Shown piece by piece: positions 54,141 through 64,000 of a stretch of 64,000 nucleotides of DNA (within the stretch, counting starts at the first letter, position 1; every line of letters starts with the position of its first letter). Below the pieces are notes generated by a model that was not told the DNA's origin, did not search any database, and saw nothing but the letters and a program-made list of their open reading frames with translations. Source of the stretch: Agromyces allii. GTDB lineage: Bacteria; Actinomycetota; Actinomycetes; Actinomycetales; Microbacteriaceae. The translations under genes and the position numbers were made by a program. The stretch covers positions 1-64,000 of the forward strand of contig NZ_WBIN01000007.1 of assembly GCF_009749385.1 (NCBI RefSeq), given 5' to 3'.

Positions 54141-54560
54141 TCAGGCCTCGAGCGCCCTCAACAGTTCCGCCGGAGGTGCCTGCATCGGGTGCGGCCCCGC
54201 GATGTCGAGGAAGACCGTCGTGATCGTCGACTCGTGACGCTTCAAGAAGGTGCGCAGCCACGCCGGGCTCTGCAGGCCGACCGCAGGCGGCAGGTTGTCG
54301 GGCTTGTTCGCGGCGTCGCTGAACAGCAGCAGCGCCACGTCGCCGGTGGCCGGGTCGCGGTAGGTCCACACCTCGCCGCCGTCGAGCGGCTTGTCGCGGG
54401 GCCCGGGCTTGATGAGCGGCACCACGGTGTTGCCGTGGCGCAGGGCGAGTGCGACCGCCGCGATGTCCTGCTTCTCGAGCGCCGCTGCGAGCGCCTCCGA
54501 GCGGAACTCCACGGATTCCGCTCCCTTGCCCGACTTGCCCGACTTCTTGCGCTGCGCCAT
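54141..54560 (-). CDS. SseB-like protein of unknown function
   Basis: This is a 139-aa protein with a Lys/Gly/Ser-rich N-terminus (RKKSGKSGKG). A domain follows with VPLIKPGPRDKPLDGGEVWTYRDPATGDVALLLFSDAANKPDNLPPA, reminiscent of the SseB N-terminal domain, then WLRTFLKRHESTITTVFLDIAGPHPMQAPPAELLRAL. The role is unknown. The ATG at 54560 follows TACGCT (54567-54572 on the minus strand) by 6 nt, so the longer upstream frame is not used. Confidence 0.65.
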   Translation of the reverse strand: MAQRKKSGKSGKGAESVEFRSEALAAALEKQDIAAVALALRHGNTVVPLIKPGPRDKPLDGGEVWTYRDPATGDVALLLFSDAANKPDNLPPAVGLQSPAWLRTFLKRHESTITTVFLDIAGPHPMQAPPAELLRALEA

Positions 54561-54723
54561 CCCTCCAGCGTACCCAGCCGATCCCGAACCGATCCGCACG
54601 TCCGTGCCCGAGAGCAGACGCTCACCATCTCGGCCGACCCGCTGCTGCCCCGTCTCGATCTCGGCGCATGGGAGCTTGCTGCTAATTTCCGAGGGTTGCT
54701 CATCTTCGGCGTAGCCTGAAGGC

Positions 54724-54885
54724 ATGTGGACCTCGATCGTCATTCCCCTCGCCGCATATACGGTGACGGCGATCGTCGGGTTCGTCTTCGAAGGCCTCCT
54801 CTGGCTGGCAGTGATCGGGATCGTCCTCTTCATCGGCACGCTCGTCGTCGGCATCCCGAGACGGCACGTACGACCGTCGGTGTAG
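54724..54885 (+). CDS. 53-aa membrane protein
   Basis: This is a short gene encoding MWTSIVIPLAAYTVTAIVGF, then a Gly/Leu/Ile-rich second segment, and ending RRHVRPSV (basic, cytoplasmic). Two closely spaced helices are likely. TAGCCT (54712-54717) is exactly 6 nt before the ATG, matching confident leaderless genes nearby, which is the main reason to call it. The desaturase gene follows after 49 nt on the same strand. Confidence 0.6.
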   Translation: MWTSIVIPLAAYTVTAIVGFVFEGLLWLAVIGIVLFIGTLVVGIPRRHVRPSV

Positions 54886-54934
54886 GTCCTGGTCTCCACG
54901 AACGCCCCGAACGGGGCTTCTGAGGAGGTGCGTC

Positions 54935-56071
54935 ATGGCCATCGACGCAGGACGACTGATCGCGACGCACGCCAGGACCGCTCCCGACCGGGACACCGCC
55001 GCGAACAGCGATTTCACCGATCTCGCGCGGCTCGTCAGGTCGGCGGGGCTGATGCGCCGCCGATACGGGTACTACTGGACGAAGCTGTCCGCGGTACCGG
55101 TGCTGATCGGCGCGGCCGTCGCCGTCTTCATCTGGATCGGCGACACGTGGTGGCAGATGTTCACGGCCGCCGCGTTCGCGTTCCTGTTCACGCAGATCGC
55201 GTTCCTCGGACACGACGCCGCGCACCGCCAGATCTTCCGCTCCGGCCGCTGGAACGACTGGATCAGCCTGATCCTCGGGGATCTCTTCGTGGGCATGAGC
55301 TACGGATGGTGGCAGCACAAGCACACCCGGCACCACGCCAACCCGAACCGCATCGGCGCCGACCCCGACATCGACCTGCCGGTGATCGCGTTCACGCCCG
55401 CACAGGCGGCGGAGCGGAGACCGGCGCTCGTTCGATGGACCATCGCGCACCAGGGCGCGTTCTTCTACCCGATCCTGCTGCTCGAGGGCCTCTCACTGCA
55501 CGCGTCGAGCGTGCATCGGGTGCTGCAGCGCGAGCACGTCGCGCGGCGACCCGTCGAGATCGGATTCCTCGCGATTCGCATCATCGGATATCTCACGCTG
55601 GTGTTCCTCGTGCTCTCCCCCGGTGTGGCCGCCGTTTTCCTCGCGATCCAGCTCGGGCTCTTCGGCTTCTACATGGGGGTGTCGTTCGCGCCGAACCACA
55701 AGGGCATGCCGCTCGTGCCGGCCGGAATGCGGCTCGACTTCCTCCGTCGTCAGGCGCTCATGAGCCGCGACATCCGCGGCAATCGCGCGCTCGACTTCGC
55801 CATGGGCGGGCTCAACTACCAGATCGAGCACCACCTCTTCCCGTCGATGCCGCGTCCGCACCTGCGTCGCGCCGCCCCGTTGATCGCGCAGTACCTCCAC
55901 GAGCACGAGGTGCCGTACACGCAGACGACGCTCTGGCATTCGTACGTCATCGTCTTCCGGTACATCAACCGGGTGGGCCTCGGCGAACGGGACCCGTTCG
56001 AGTGCCCGCTGCTCGCGCAACGTCAGAGTCCCGGCACGGAGCTGCGAGCGACGACCGGGCGGGTCATCTGA
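54935..56071 (+). CDS. Membrane fatty-acid (acyl-CoA/lipid) desaturase
   Basis: This is a 378-aa di-iron desaturase. Three His boxes are present: GHDAAH, HKHTRHH and QIEHH. Membrane helices lie around them (AVPVLIGAAVAVFIWIG, FLAIRIIGYLTLVFLVL). The QIEHH box with Gln is typical of the front-end/Delta-type family found in actinobacteria. It introduces double bonds into membrane acyl chains, possibly in cold response. GGAGG precedes the ATG. It likely shares a transcript with the 53-aa membrane protein. Confidence 0.92.
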   Translation: MAIDAGRLIATHARTAPDRDTAANSDFTDLARLVRSAGLMRRRYGYYWTKLSAVPVLIGAAVAVFIWIGDTWWQMFTAAAFAFLFTQIAFLGHDAAHRQIFRSGRWNDWISLILGDLFVGMSYGWWQHKHTRHHANPNRIGADPDIDLPVIAFTPAQAAERRPALVRWTIAHQGAFFYPILLLEGLSLHASSVHRVLQREHVARRPVEIGFLAIRIIGYLTLVFLVLSPGVAAVFLAIQLGLFGFYMGVSFAPNHKGMPLVPAGMRLDFLRRQALMSRDIRGNRALDFAMGGLNYQIEHHLFPSMPRPHLRRAAPLIAQYLHEHEVPYTQTTLWHSYVIVFRYINRVGLGERDPFECPLLAQRQSPGTELRATTGRVI

Positions 56072-56086
56072 CGAGGGCGAGAAGGA

Positions 56087-56719
56087 TCAGTACAGCTGGA
56101 ACTGCTTCGTCAGGTCGTCGTTCTCGAAACCGTCGACTGAGACCGACAGGTGGTACGACGCACCGCCCGCCGGAACCGTCTCACGCGCACCCTCGCAGGT
56201 GTCGGGCGTCGAGCGCGTGCGGTCCCACACGATGGGCGCGGCCGAGCTCACGGGCGTGCCGGGCGTCAGCGAGACCTCGGCGTCGACCTTGTCGGTCTGG
56301 CAGTCAGTGGAGATCCAGTACTGCTCGTCGCCGCTGGTCACCGTGAAGACCTGCGCGGCGGTGCCCGCGTTCAGCACGCAGACGTTGCGACCGATGTTCG
56401 TGATCGTGACCGAGAGTTGCGGCTGCTCGCCGGCCTCGTAGACGGTCTTGTCGGTGACCGGCTCGACGGTGATCTGCTCGGGCGCGCAGGGATCGCCGTC
56501 GGCCGCGACCGCCTCGGTCGGGATCGTCGTGGCCGGCGGGGTCGTCGGCGCCGAGCTGGTGGGCGCGGGCTTGTCGGTCTCGCCCTGGGCGCCGCCGGGC
56601 CGCACGACGATGAGCACGACCGCGACGACCACGGCGAGGAGCCCCAGCAGCACGACCAGGCGTCGCCGACGGTACACCTGCGGCGATTGCCGTCGTGCCG
56701 GTGTCTGATTGGTCGACAT
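56087..56719 (-). CDS. Membrane-anchored extracytoplasmic protein
   Basis: This is a 210-aa protein: a basic N-terminus (YRRRRL), one membrane helix (VVLLGLLAVVVAVVLIVV), a Thr/Pro/Ser-rich stalk, and an outer domain with four cysteines (DPCAPEQITV, NVCVLNAG, STDCQTD, DTCEGAR) likely forming disulfides. The domain reads as an Ig-like fold (QPQLSVTITNIG). I do not recognise a family. TACCCT (56726-56731) lies 6 nt before the ATG at 56719; a GTG two codons earlier is less likely. Confidence 0.7.
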   Translation of the reverse strand: MSTNQTPARRQSPQVYRRRRLVVLLGLLAVVVAVVLIVVRPGGAQGETDKPAPTSSAPTTPPATTIPTEAVAADGDPCAPEQITVEPVTDKTVYEAGEQPQLSVTITNIGRNVCVLNAGTAAQVFTVTSGDEQYWISTDCQTDKVDAEVSLTPGTPVSSAAPIVWDRTRSTPDTCEGARETVPAGGASYHLSVSVDGFENDDLTKQFQLY

Positions 56720-56795
56720 GGTCACAGGGTACGACCGGGCGACGGATGCCGGTGGCGCGCGCCCGGCGTGCCGAAATGCCCGATCAACGCGCCGT

Positions 56796-57305
56796 TCAGA
56801 GCGCCTTGAGCATGCGCGTGTTGCCGAGCGTGTTCTGCTTCACCCGGGCGAGGTCGAGGAACTCGGCGACACCGTCGTCGTGCGAGCGCACGAGCTCGGC
56901 GTAGACCTCGGGGGCGACGGTCTCGGCGCCCATGTCGACGAACCCGTGGCGGGCGAAGAAGTCGACCTCGAAGGTGAGGCAGAACAGCCGGCTGAGGCCG
57001 AGTGCGCGGGCGTCGTCGACGAGACGGTCGACGATCGCGTGCCCGACGCCGTGCCCGAGCCACGCATCGGCGACGACGAGCGTGCGCACCTCGCCGAGGT
57101 CCTCCCACATGGCGTGCAGTGCCCCCGCGCCGACGACCTCTCCGGTCTCGGCGAGCTCGGCCACCCGGAACTCCTGGATCGCGCCGTAGAGGTCGACGCG
57201 CTCCTTGCCGAGCAGGATGCGTCGGGCGACGAGCGGTTCGACGAGCGCGAGGATATGCGGCACATCGCTGGTGCGCGCGGCGCGCACGGTGACGGGGCTG
57301 TTCAC
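56796..57305 (-). CDS. Amino-acid N-acetyltransferase (short-form N-acetylglutamate synthase)
   Basis: This is a 169-aa GNAT protein of the S-NAGS type: VRAARTSDVPHILALVEPLVARRILLGKERVDLYGAIQEFRVAE, WLGHGVGHAIVDRLVDDARALGLSRLFCLTFEVDFFARHGF. It makes N-acetylglutamate for arginine biosynthesis. The usual start call would be the ATG at 57308, but TAGGGT at 57312-57317 is 6 nt before the GTG at 57305 and only 3 nt before the ATG, so I take GTG as a leaderless start. Confidence 0.85.
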   Translation of the reverse strand: MNSPVTVRAARTSDVPHILALVEPLVARRILLGKERVDLYGAIQEFRVAELAETGEVVGAGALHAMWEDLGEVRTLVVADAWLGHGVGHAIVDRLVDDARALGLSRLFCLTFEVDFFARHGFVDMGAETVAPEVYAELVRSHDDGVAEFLDLARVKQNTLGNTRMLKAL

Positions 57306-57341
57306 CATGCAACCCTATCGAGCCGCGGCGACCGCGATCGT

Positions 57342-57551
57342 TCAGGCCTTCGCGGCCTGCTTCACCCGCTTCTTGGCGCTCTTCTCGACGAGCACGGGCA
57401 CGAAGTCGCGCACGGGCTTGCCGTCGAGGTCGGCGTACTCGTCGGCGACGATGCGGGCGATCTCATCGCGGTCGACGCCCGGGTACTTCTCGGCGAGACG
57501 ATCGACGACCTCGGTGACGGCGTGCTGCTCGGTCGCCTTCTTCTGCTCCAT
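57342..57551 (-). CDS. Small helical protein (three-helix-bundle dimerisation-like)
   Basis: This is a 69-aa protein. The sequence (AVTEVVDRLAEKYPGVDRDEIARIVADEYADLDGKPVRDFVPVLVEKSAKKRVKQ) is highly helical with an acidic first half and basic end, and matches a small conserved actinobacterial domain I know as a three-helix bundle. Function unknown. Leaderless start: TAGGCT, 6 nt, ATG at 57551. Confidence 0.65.
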   Translation of the reverse strand: MEQKKATEQHAVTEVVDRLAEKYPGVDRDEIARIVADEYADLDGKPVRDFVPVLVEKSAKKRVKQAAKA

Positions 57552-57612
57552 GTCTGGAGCCTATGCCAAACCATGGATCGCGACCCTGACCATCTCATGC
57601 GGATACGGCGAA

Positions 57613-57685
57613 GGGGCCGAACCCGAAGGTCCGGCCCCAGCACAGTGCCGATGCATCGGGCGGATGCCGCGGCATCCGCCCGATG
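57613..57685 (-). terminator. Tandem hairpins after clpC, including a perfect 32-bp palindrome
   Basis: 57654-57685 is a perfect 32-bp palindrome centred on GCGC, 7 nt after the clpC stop. A second hairpin at 57613-57638 has GGGGCCG pairing with CGGCCCC and an interrupted ACC/GGT extension. Together they should terminate clpC transcription efficiently. Confidence 0.75.
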
Positions 57686-57692
57686 GCGGTGA

Positions 57693-60218
<2,526 letters not shown>

Positions 60219-60341
60219 GCTCTACTCCTCACGACCCCCTCTGGGCAGGGAGCGCCGATACATCGAGCGTAACCAGCACGAGCGCCCGATATGCGAGTGT
60301 TCGCCGTGGGCGCACGACCGGTTGTCGTGGGAGTGCGGGAG

Positions 60342-60797
60342 CTACTTGATCGGCAGCGTGAAGGACTGGTCGCCGACCTCGACGATCAGCGGCTGCGTCG
60401 TGGTGACGAAGACGGGGGTCCAGAAGACGGTGGTGTGGGGCACGAAGTCCATGGTGCACACCTCGTCGGCGGGGCGCTCGGCGACGTCGACCGAGACGCG
60501 GTTGCCGTCGGCGGCGGCGTCGACGACGTTGATGCGCGTGCCCACGACGGGGCAGGTCGAGCTGCCCGAGATCGTGATCGCGATCTGGCCGCCCTGGCCG
60601 ACCCACGCGGCCGAGAGGCCCTCGGTCGCGTCGCCCTCGTCGGTGTGGCCATCGGCGTCGCCCTCGTGGTCGCTCACCGGCAGTCCGTCGAAGTTCTCGA
60701 TGGCGCGGGGGCTGGGGTTGCATGCGGAGAGCAGGAACACGGATGCCACGGCCACGGCCGCAAGGCCTGCACGACGAAGAGTGAGGGAGGAGTGCAT
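60342..60797 (-). CDS. Lipoprotein
   Basis: This is a 151-aa protein with a signal peptide (RRAGLAAVAVASVFLLSAC; lipobox LSAC, Cys26) and a short mature domain with two further cysteines (SSTCPVVGTR, EVCTMDF) that could pair. It is an extracytoplasmic lipoprotein of unknown function. TACCAT (60804-60809) is 6 nt before the ATG, a leaderless start. Confidence 0.8.
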   Translation of the reverse strand: MHSSLTLRRAGLAAVAVASVFLLSACNPSPRAIENFDGLPVSDHEGDADGHTDEGDATEGLSAAWVGQGGQIAITISGSSTCPVVGTRINVVDAAADGNRVSVDVAERPADEVCTMDFVPHTTVFWTPVFVTTTQPLIVEVGDQSFTLPIK

Positions 60798-60868
60798 GCG
60801 GTAATGGTATCGGTTCGACCGCGTCCGGCGCGCCTCGGGACACGGCGGGCTGGGGCTAGCATGCGGGC

Positions 60869-61924
60869 ATGAGCAATCTCGAGCGTGATCCCGTCGAGCT
60901 CGTGTCTCCGCCCGAGGCGTCGAGCGATGCGCTGATCGCGGTGCTCCAGCCGCGGGAGGTCCCGCTCGGTGGTCCGCGCGCGATGAACGTGCGGCGCACG
61001 CTCCCCCAGCGCGGGCGCACGACGATCGGCGCCTGGTGCTTCGTCGACCACTACGGGCCCGACGAGGTCGCGACCTCTGGCGGCATGGTCGTGCCGCCGC
61101 ACCCGCACACCGGCCTGCAGACCGTGAGCTGGCTGTTCGAGGGCGAGATCGAGCACCACGACAGCACGGGCAGCGCGGAGTTCGTGCGCCCGGGCGCCGT
61201 GAACCTCATGACCGCCGGGCGGGGCATCGCGCACTCCGAGGTGTCGACGCCCGAGACTGCTCGGCTTCACGGCGTGCAGCTCTGGGTCGCGCTTCCGGAT
61301 GCCGCGCGCGCCGTCGCCCCGTTCTTCGAGCATTCCGAGACCGTGCCCGTCGAGGTCGACGACGCCGTCGTGCGCGTGTTCGCCGGAGCGCTCCCCGGCG
61401 TCGACGCCGAGACCTCCGTCACCGTGTTCTCGCCGCTCGTCGGCGCGCAGATCGAGCTGCCCCCTGGCGGTGAGGCGTGGATCGAGCTCGACCCCGCATT
61501 CGAGCACGGCCTGCTCGTCGACCGGGGTCCGGTCACCGCGACGATCGCGGCGCTCGAGAGCGAGCACGACGATGCCTCGCCCGACGCCGACCCGCTCGCC
61601 GTCGCCGGCCACACGTCGCACCTCGCGCCGAACGAGCTCGGCTACGTGGCGGTCGGCCACGAGGGCGTGCGCCTCCGCGCCGACGAGCACGCCCCGGCAC
61701 GCGTCGTCCTCATCGGCGGCGTGCCGTTCGGCGAGGAGATCGTGATGTGGTGGAACTTCATCGGCCGCACGCACGACGAGATCGCCGAGTTCCGGCGCGC
61801 GTGGCAGTCCGACGTCATCGCGCGCGGCGACGGCGACGGCCGGTTCGGCACGGTCGACGGGTTCGACGGCGACGCGCTGCCGGCGCCCGAGCTGCCGACC
61901 GTGCGGCTGAAGCCGCGGGCGTGA
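60869..61924 (+). CDS. Pirin-family protein
   Basis: This is a 351-aa bicupin. The pirin core (FVDHYGP, PPHPHTGLQTVSWLFEGEIEHHDSTG, RPGAVNLMTAGRGIAHSEVS) carries the His/Glu iron ligands; the C-terminal cupin follows (VVLIGGVPFGEEIVMWWNFIGRTHDEI). Bacterial pirins have quercetinase-like or redox-sensing roles. Leaderless: TAGCAT (60857-60862), 6 nt, ATG. Confidence 0.9.
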   Translation: MSNLERDPVELVSPPEASSDALIAVLQPREVPLGGPRAMNVRRTLPQRGRTTIGAWCFVDHYGPDEVATSGGMVVPPHPHTGLQTVSWLFEGEIEHHDSTGSAEFVRPGAVNLMTAGRGIAHSEVSTPETARLHGVQLWVALPDAARAVAPFFEHSETVPVEVDDAVVRVFAGALPGVDAETSVTVFSPLVGAQIELPPGGEAWIELDPAFEHGLLVDRGPVTATIAALESEHDDASPDADPLAVAGHTSHLAPNELGYVAVGHEGVRLRADEHAPARVVLIGGVPFGEEIVMWWNFIGRTHDEIAEFRRAWQSDVIARGDGDGRFGTVDGFDGDALPAPELPTVRLKPRA

Positions 61925-61971
61925 GCCGCGGCATCCGCCCCTGAACCCCGCACGCGGCCGACACGCGGAAC

Positions 61972-62008
61972 GCCGCGGGCGTCGATGCTCGTGCATCGCG
62001 CCCGCGGC
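61972..62008. terminator. Hairpin between convergent pirin and peptidase genes
   Basis: GCCGCGGGC (61972-61980) pairs with GCCCGCGGC (62000-62008), with an inner CGATG/CATCG stem and a CTCGTG loop. It lies between the two convergent ends. Confidence 0.7.
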
Positions 62009-62028
62009 GCTCCGTCAGGTTCCTCCGA

Positions 62029-64000
62029 CTACTCGGCGGACGCCCCGATCCTGCGTCGTCGTGCGATGAGCACCACCGCGGCGCCGAGCAGCAGCACGCC
62101 CGCGCCGATGCCGAGGGGCAGGGCCACCGGGAACCCGGTGTCGGCGAGGCCGTCGCCGGAGCCGCTGCTCGCCGTGCCCGAACCCGAACCCGAACCGGGC
62201 GCGGTCGGCTCCTCGGTCTCGATGGGCGTCTCGCCACCCGGCGTCTCGCCGTCGACCGCTTCGGTCACCGTGAAGTCGTCCCAGCCGAAGAGCTCGCCCG
62301 ACGTGGTGATGACCGCCAGCCGGTGCACGCCGGGTTCGGTGTCGGCCGGGACCGTCACCTCGAACCCGCCGTCGAGCACGGTCTTGGTGCCGAGCTGCAC
62401 GGGCGTCGAGAACAGCACGGCCTGGAACGCGGTGCCCTCGAGGTCGCCCTCGATGCCCACGCGGACCGTGGCGCCGGCCTCGACCGAGTCGGGCAGGCTC
62501 ACGCCGCCGCGCGTCTCCTCGGTGAGGTCCTCCTCGATGACGGGCGGTACGACCTCCGCACCCTCGCCGGCGACCCAGTAGAGGCTGCGGGCGATCGCCG
62601 GGTACGACCCGACGGGGTGCGTGCGGAAGTTGACCGAGGTGCCGAGCATCGCGAGGCGCGATCCGCCGGCGGCCGTCGCGGTGACGACCGAGGCCTGGCC
62701 CGCGGCATCCGTCGTCGATCGACCGGCGCTGTCGGCCCAGTGACCGGCGACGAAGGTCTCGTCGCTCGCGTAGGACTGCTCGACCTCGGCGTTCTCGCCG
62801 AGTCCGGTGTACCAGACCGCCGGGTAGACGAAGGCGGTGTCCTGCGCGTAGGTCGACAGCAGGCCGCCGTCGGCGTCGGCGACGTGCACGATGCCGTTGG
62901 AGCCGCTCGTGCCGCTGTTGGCCGTGACGGTCGTCAGGCCGAACGCGTTCGCGAAGGCCGCGACGGCCGTGCCCTTGCCCGCAACGCCCTTGCCGGCGGC
63001 CAGGAACTCCTGCACCTTCGTCGCGCCGGCGGCGTTCGCCCCGGTGAAGGCGAGGTTGCCGCCGACCCAGAGCACGTCGGCCGTGGCCAGGTCGACCGCA
63101 CCCGACGTGATGGTCGCGGCGGTCACCAGGCGGATGTCGGTGAGCCCGAGTCGCTGCAGCGTGACGCGGTCGTCCTGCGTGCCCGAGTACGCGACCGTCA
63201 GACGGTCGAGGCCGCGGCTCGGCTCCTCGCGGAGACGCAGTCCGTCGGATGCGGTGAAGGCCACGCCGTACGCGTCGGCGACGACCTGCGCCGCGTCGCG
63301 CGAGGAGCCGGCGATGATGACGCCGCCGTCCTCGAAGGCGGAGACCGGAACCTCGGCGTCGAGCAGCGCGTTGATCGCCTGGTACTCGGCCGCACCGGCG
63401 GTCGCGAGCTCGAGGTAGGCGCCCTCGGCGGGCACGGCACCGGTCGGTGCGGCCTCCTCGACGGCCTCGACGGGCATCGGCAGGTCGGCGTCGGTCGTCG
63501 AGCCGACGTCGATCACGTCGGCACCCCAGAGGAGCGCGAGGCTCCAGGCCGAGATGTCGTACATGTCGGGCACGCGCTCGGAGATGTCGGACCCCTCGTC
63601 GAGGAGCACGTTCGCCATGCCGCGGAGCGGCTGGTGCATGTCGACGACGTAGCTGCCCGCCGGGTACTCGACGCCGTCGACCGTGAAGGCGGCGGTCGCA
63701 CGGGACACCTCGACGCCGTTGGCGATGAGCTGGTCGACCAGGCGTGCCGCGTCGGTCGCCGAGCGCTGCGCGGCGCCCATGGGGATCACGTAGCCGCGGG
63801 GGAACTCGGCGCGGTACACATCGGTCTCGTCCCAGATGTCGGCCCACTGATCGGGGCCGGGGATCGTCGTCGGGTCGGCGTCGGCCGCGATGGTGCGCAG
63901 TTCCTCGCCCGCGTCGCCGCGGCGGAAGATCTCGATCTGGTTCTCGAGCAGGGCTGCGGCGTTGTCGACCACGTAGTCGACCGAGGTCTCGATGACGAGC
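62029..64000 (-). CDS. C-terminal part of a large secreted M14-like surface protein (5' end outside window)
   Basis: At least 656 aa are visible; the frame is open to the right edge, so the start and any catalytic domain at the N-terminus are missing. EFPRGYVIPMGAAQRSATDAARLVDQLIANGVEV, VEYPAGSYVVDMHQPLRGMAN and the downstream GADVI match the accessory region I associate with actinobacterial M14 zinc carboxypeptidases. After an Ig-like domain (VRLAV-type beta sheet) comes a Gly/Ser-rich linker and the surface anchor LADTGF, a hydrophobic helix and ARRRR. LAxTG is read by class E sortases, so the protein is probably cell-wall linked. Confidence 0.75.
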   Translation of the reverse strand, partial: LVIETSVDYVVDNAAALLENQIEIFRRGDAGEELRTIAADADPTTIPGPDQWADIWDETDVYRAEFPRGYVIPMGAAQRSATDAARLVDQLIANGVEVSRATAAFTVDGVEYPAGSYVVDMHQPLRGMANVLLDEGSDISERVPDMYDISAWSLALLWGADVIDVGSTTDADLPMPVEAVEEAAPTGAVPAEGAYLELATAGAAEYQAINALLDAEVPVSAFEDGGVIIAGSSRDAAQVVADAYGVAFTASDGLRLREEPSRGLDRLTVAYSGTQDDRVTLQRLGLTDIRLVTAATITSGAVDLATADVLWVGGNLAFTGANAAGATKVQEFLAAGKGVAGKGTAVAAFANAFGLTTVTANSGTSGSNGIVHVADADGGLLSTYAQDTAFVYPAVWYTGLGENAEVEQSYASDETFVAGHWADSAGRSTTDAAGQASVVTATAAGGSRLAMLGTSVNFRTHPVGSYPAIARSLYWVAGEGAEVVPPVIEEDLTEETRGGVSLPDSVEAGATVRVGIEGDLEGTAFQAVLFSTPVQLGTKTVLDGGFEVTVPADTEPGVHRLAVITTSGELFGWDDFTVTEAVDGETPGGETPIETEEPTAPGSGSGSGTASSGSGDGLADTGFPVALPLGIGAGVLLLGAAVVLIARRRRIGASAE

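Overview
This is a GC-rich actinobacterial chromosome segment, most likely from the Microbacteriaceae (Agromyces/Microbacterium type). The evidence is the codon use, actinobacterial families (YidC beside a DUF6412 protein, short-form N-acetylglutamate synthase, ClpC with tandem Clp-N repeats), very frequent GGATGC/GCATCC words, and many leaderless genes with a TANNNT box 6-7 nt before the start codon. I see no rRNA, integrase, transposase or CRISPR array. There is one tRNA, tRNA-Ser(CGA).

Layout. 18-6361: a large secreted glucose/sorbosone dehydrogenase-like protein, then a membrane-biogenesis block (TatA- and TatB-like genes converging on a YidC paralogue with its DUF6412 partner) and a GlsB/YeaQ stress membrane protein. 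6432-13264: a tightly coupled minus-strand operon that fits complete trans-4-hydroxyproline catabolism (FAD oxidase, 2Fe-2S subunit, FAD/NAD subunit, DapA-family deaminase, epimerase, oxoglutarate-semialdehyde dehydrogenase). It is interrupted by a suspicious block of pure G/C homopolymers at about 9054-9218. 13376-14644: glutaminase with a C-terminal STAS-like domain.

14928-24650: an accessory island with less extreme base composition. It has small immunity-like genes (Imm8, CPCC, DUF4279 and several orphans), small membrane proteins, an AAA ATPase behind nested AT-rich dyads, an AbiV-family abortive-infection protein, a GNAT and a methyltransferase. Two inverted paralogues of one 115-aa membrane protein bracket it. 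A frameshifted small membrane gene lies inside.

24937-35387: a lipoprotein; a GntR regulator with a Xaa-Pro aminopeptidase, whose upstream site matches one before the hydroxyproline operon; GNAT; an XRE/MmyB-type regulator facing a cupin/aldo-keto reductase/alcohol dehydrogenase group; DUF2255; and a coupled DUF2252/membrane-protein pair. 35516-49222: a glycan-utilisation locus (GH78, GH43-like, GH3, Gfo/Idh, GH1, MFS, GH2) on the minus strand with a divergent LacI regulator and three related operator-like sites between GH2 and LacI. 49219-64000: mostly housekeeping (DUF2071, alpha/beta hydrolase, tRNA-Ser, flavin monooxygenase-like protein, RadA, fatty-acid desaturase, N-acetylglutamate synthase, ClpC, lipoprotein, pirin) and the 3' part of a large secreted M14-like surface protein that runs off the right edge.

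The best leads are the peptide/hydroxyproline regulon suggested by a shared operator, the immunity-gene island, the widespread leaderless promoter architecture, and a dispersed 30-nt intergenic repeat found at two convergent gene ends. All identifications rest on reading the sequence and remembered family signatures; no searches were run.
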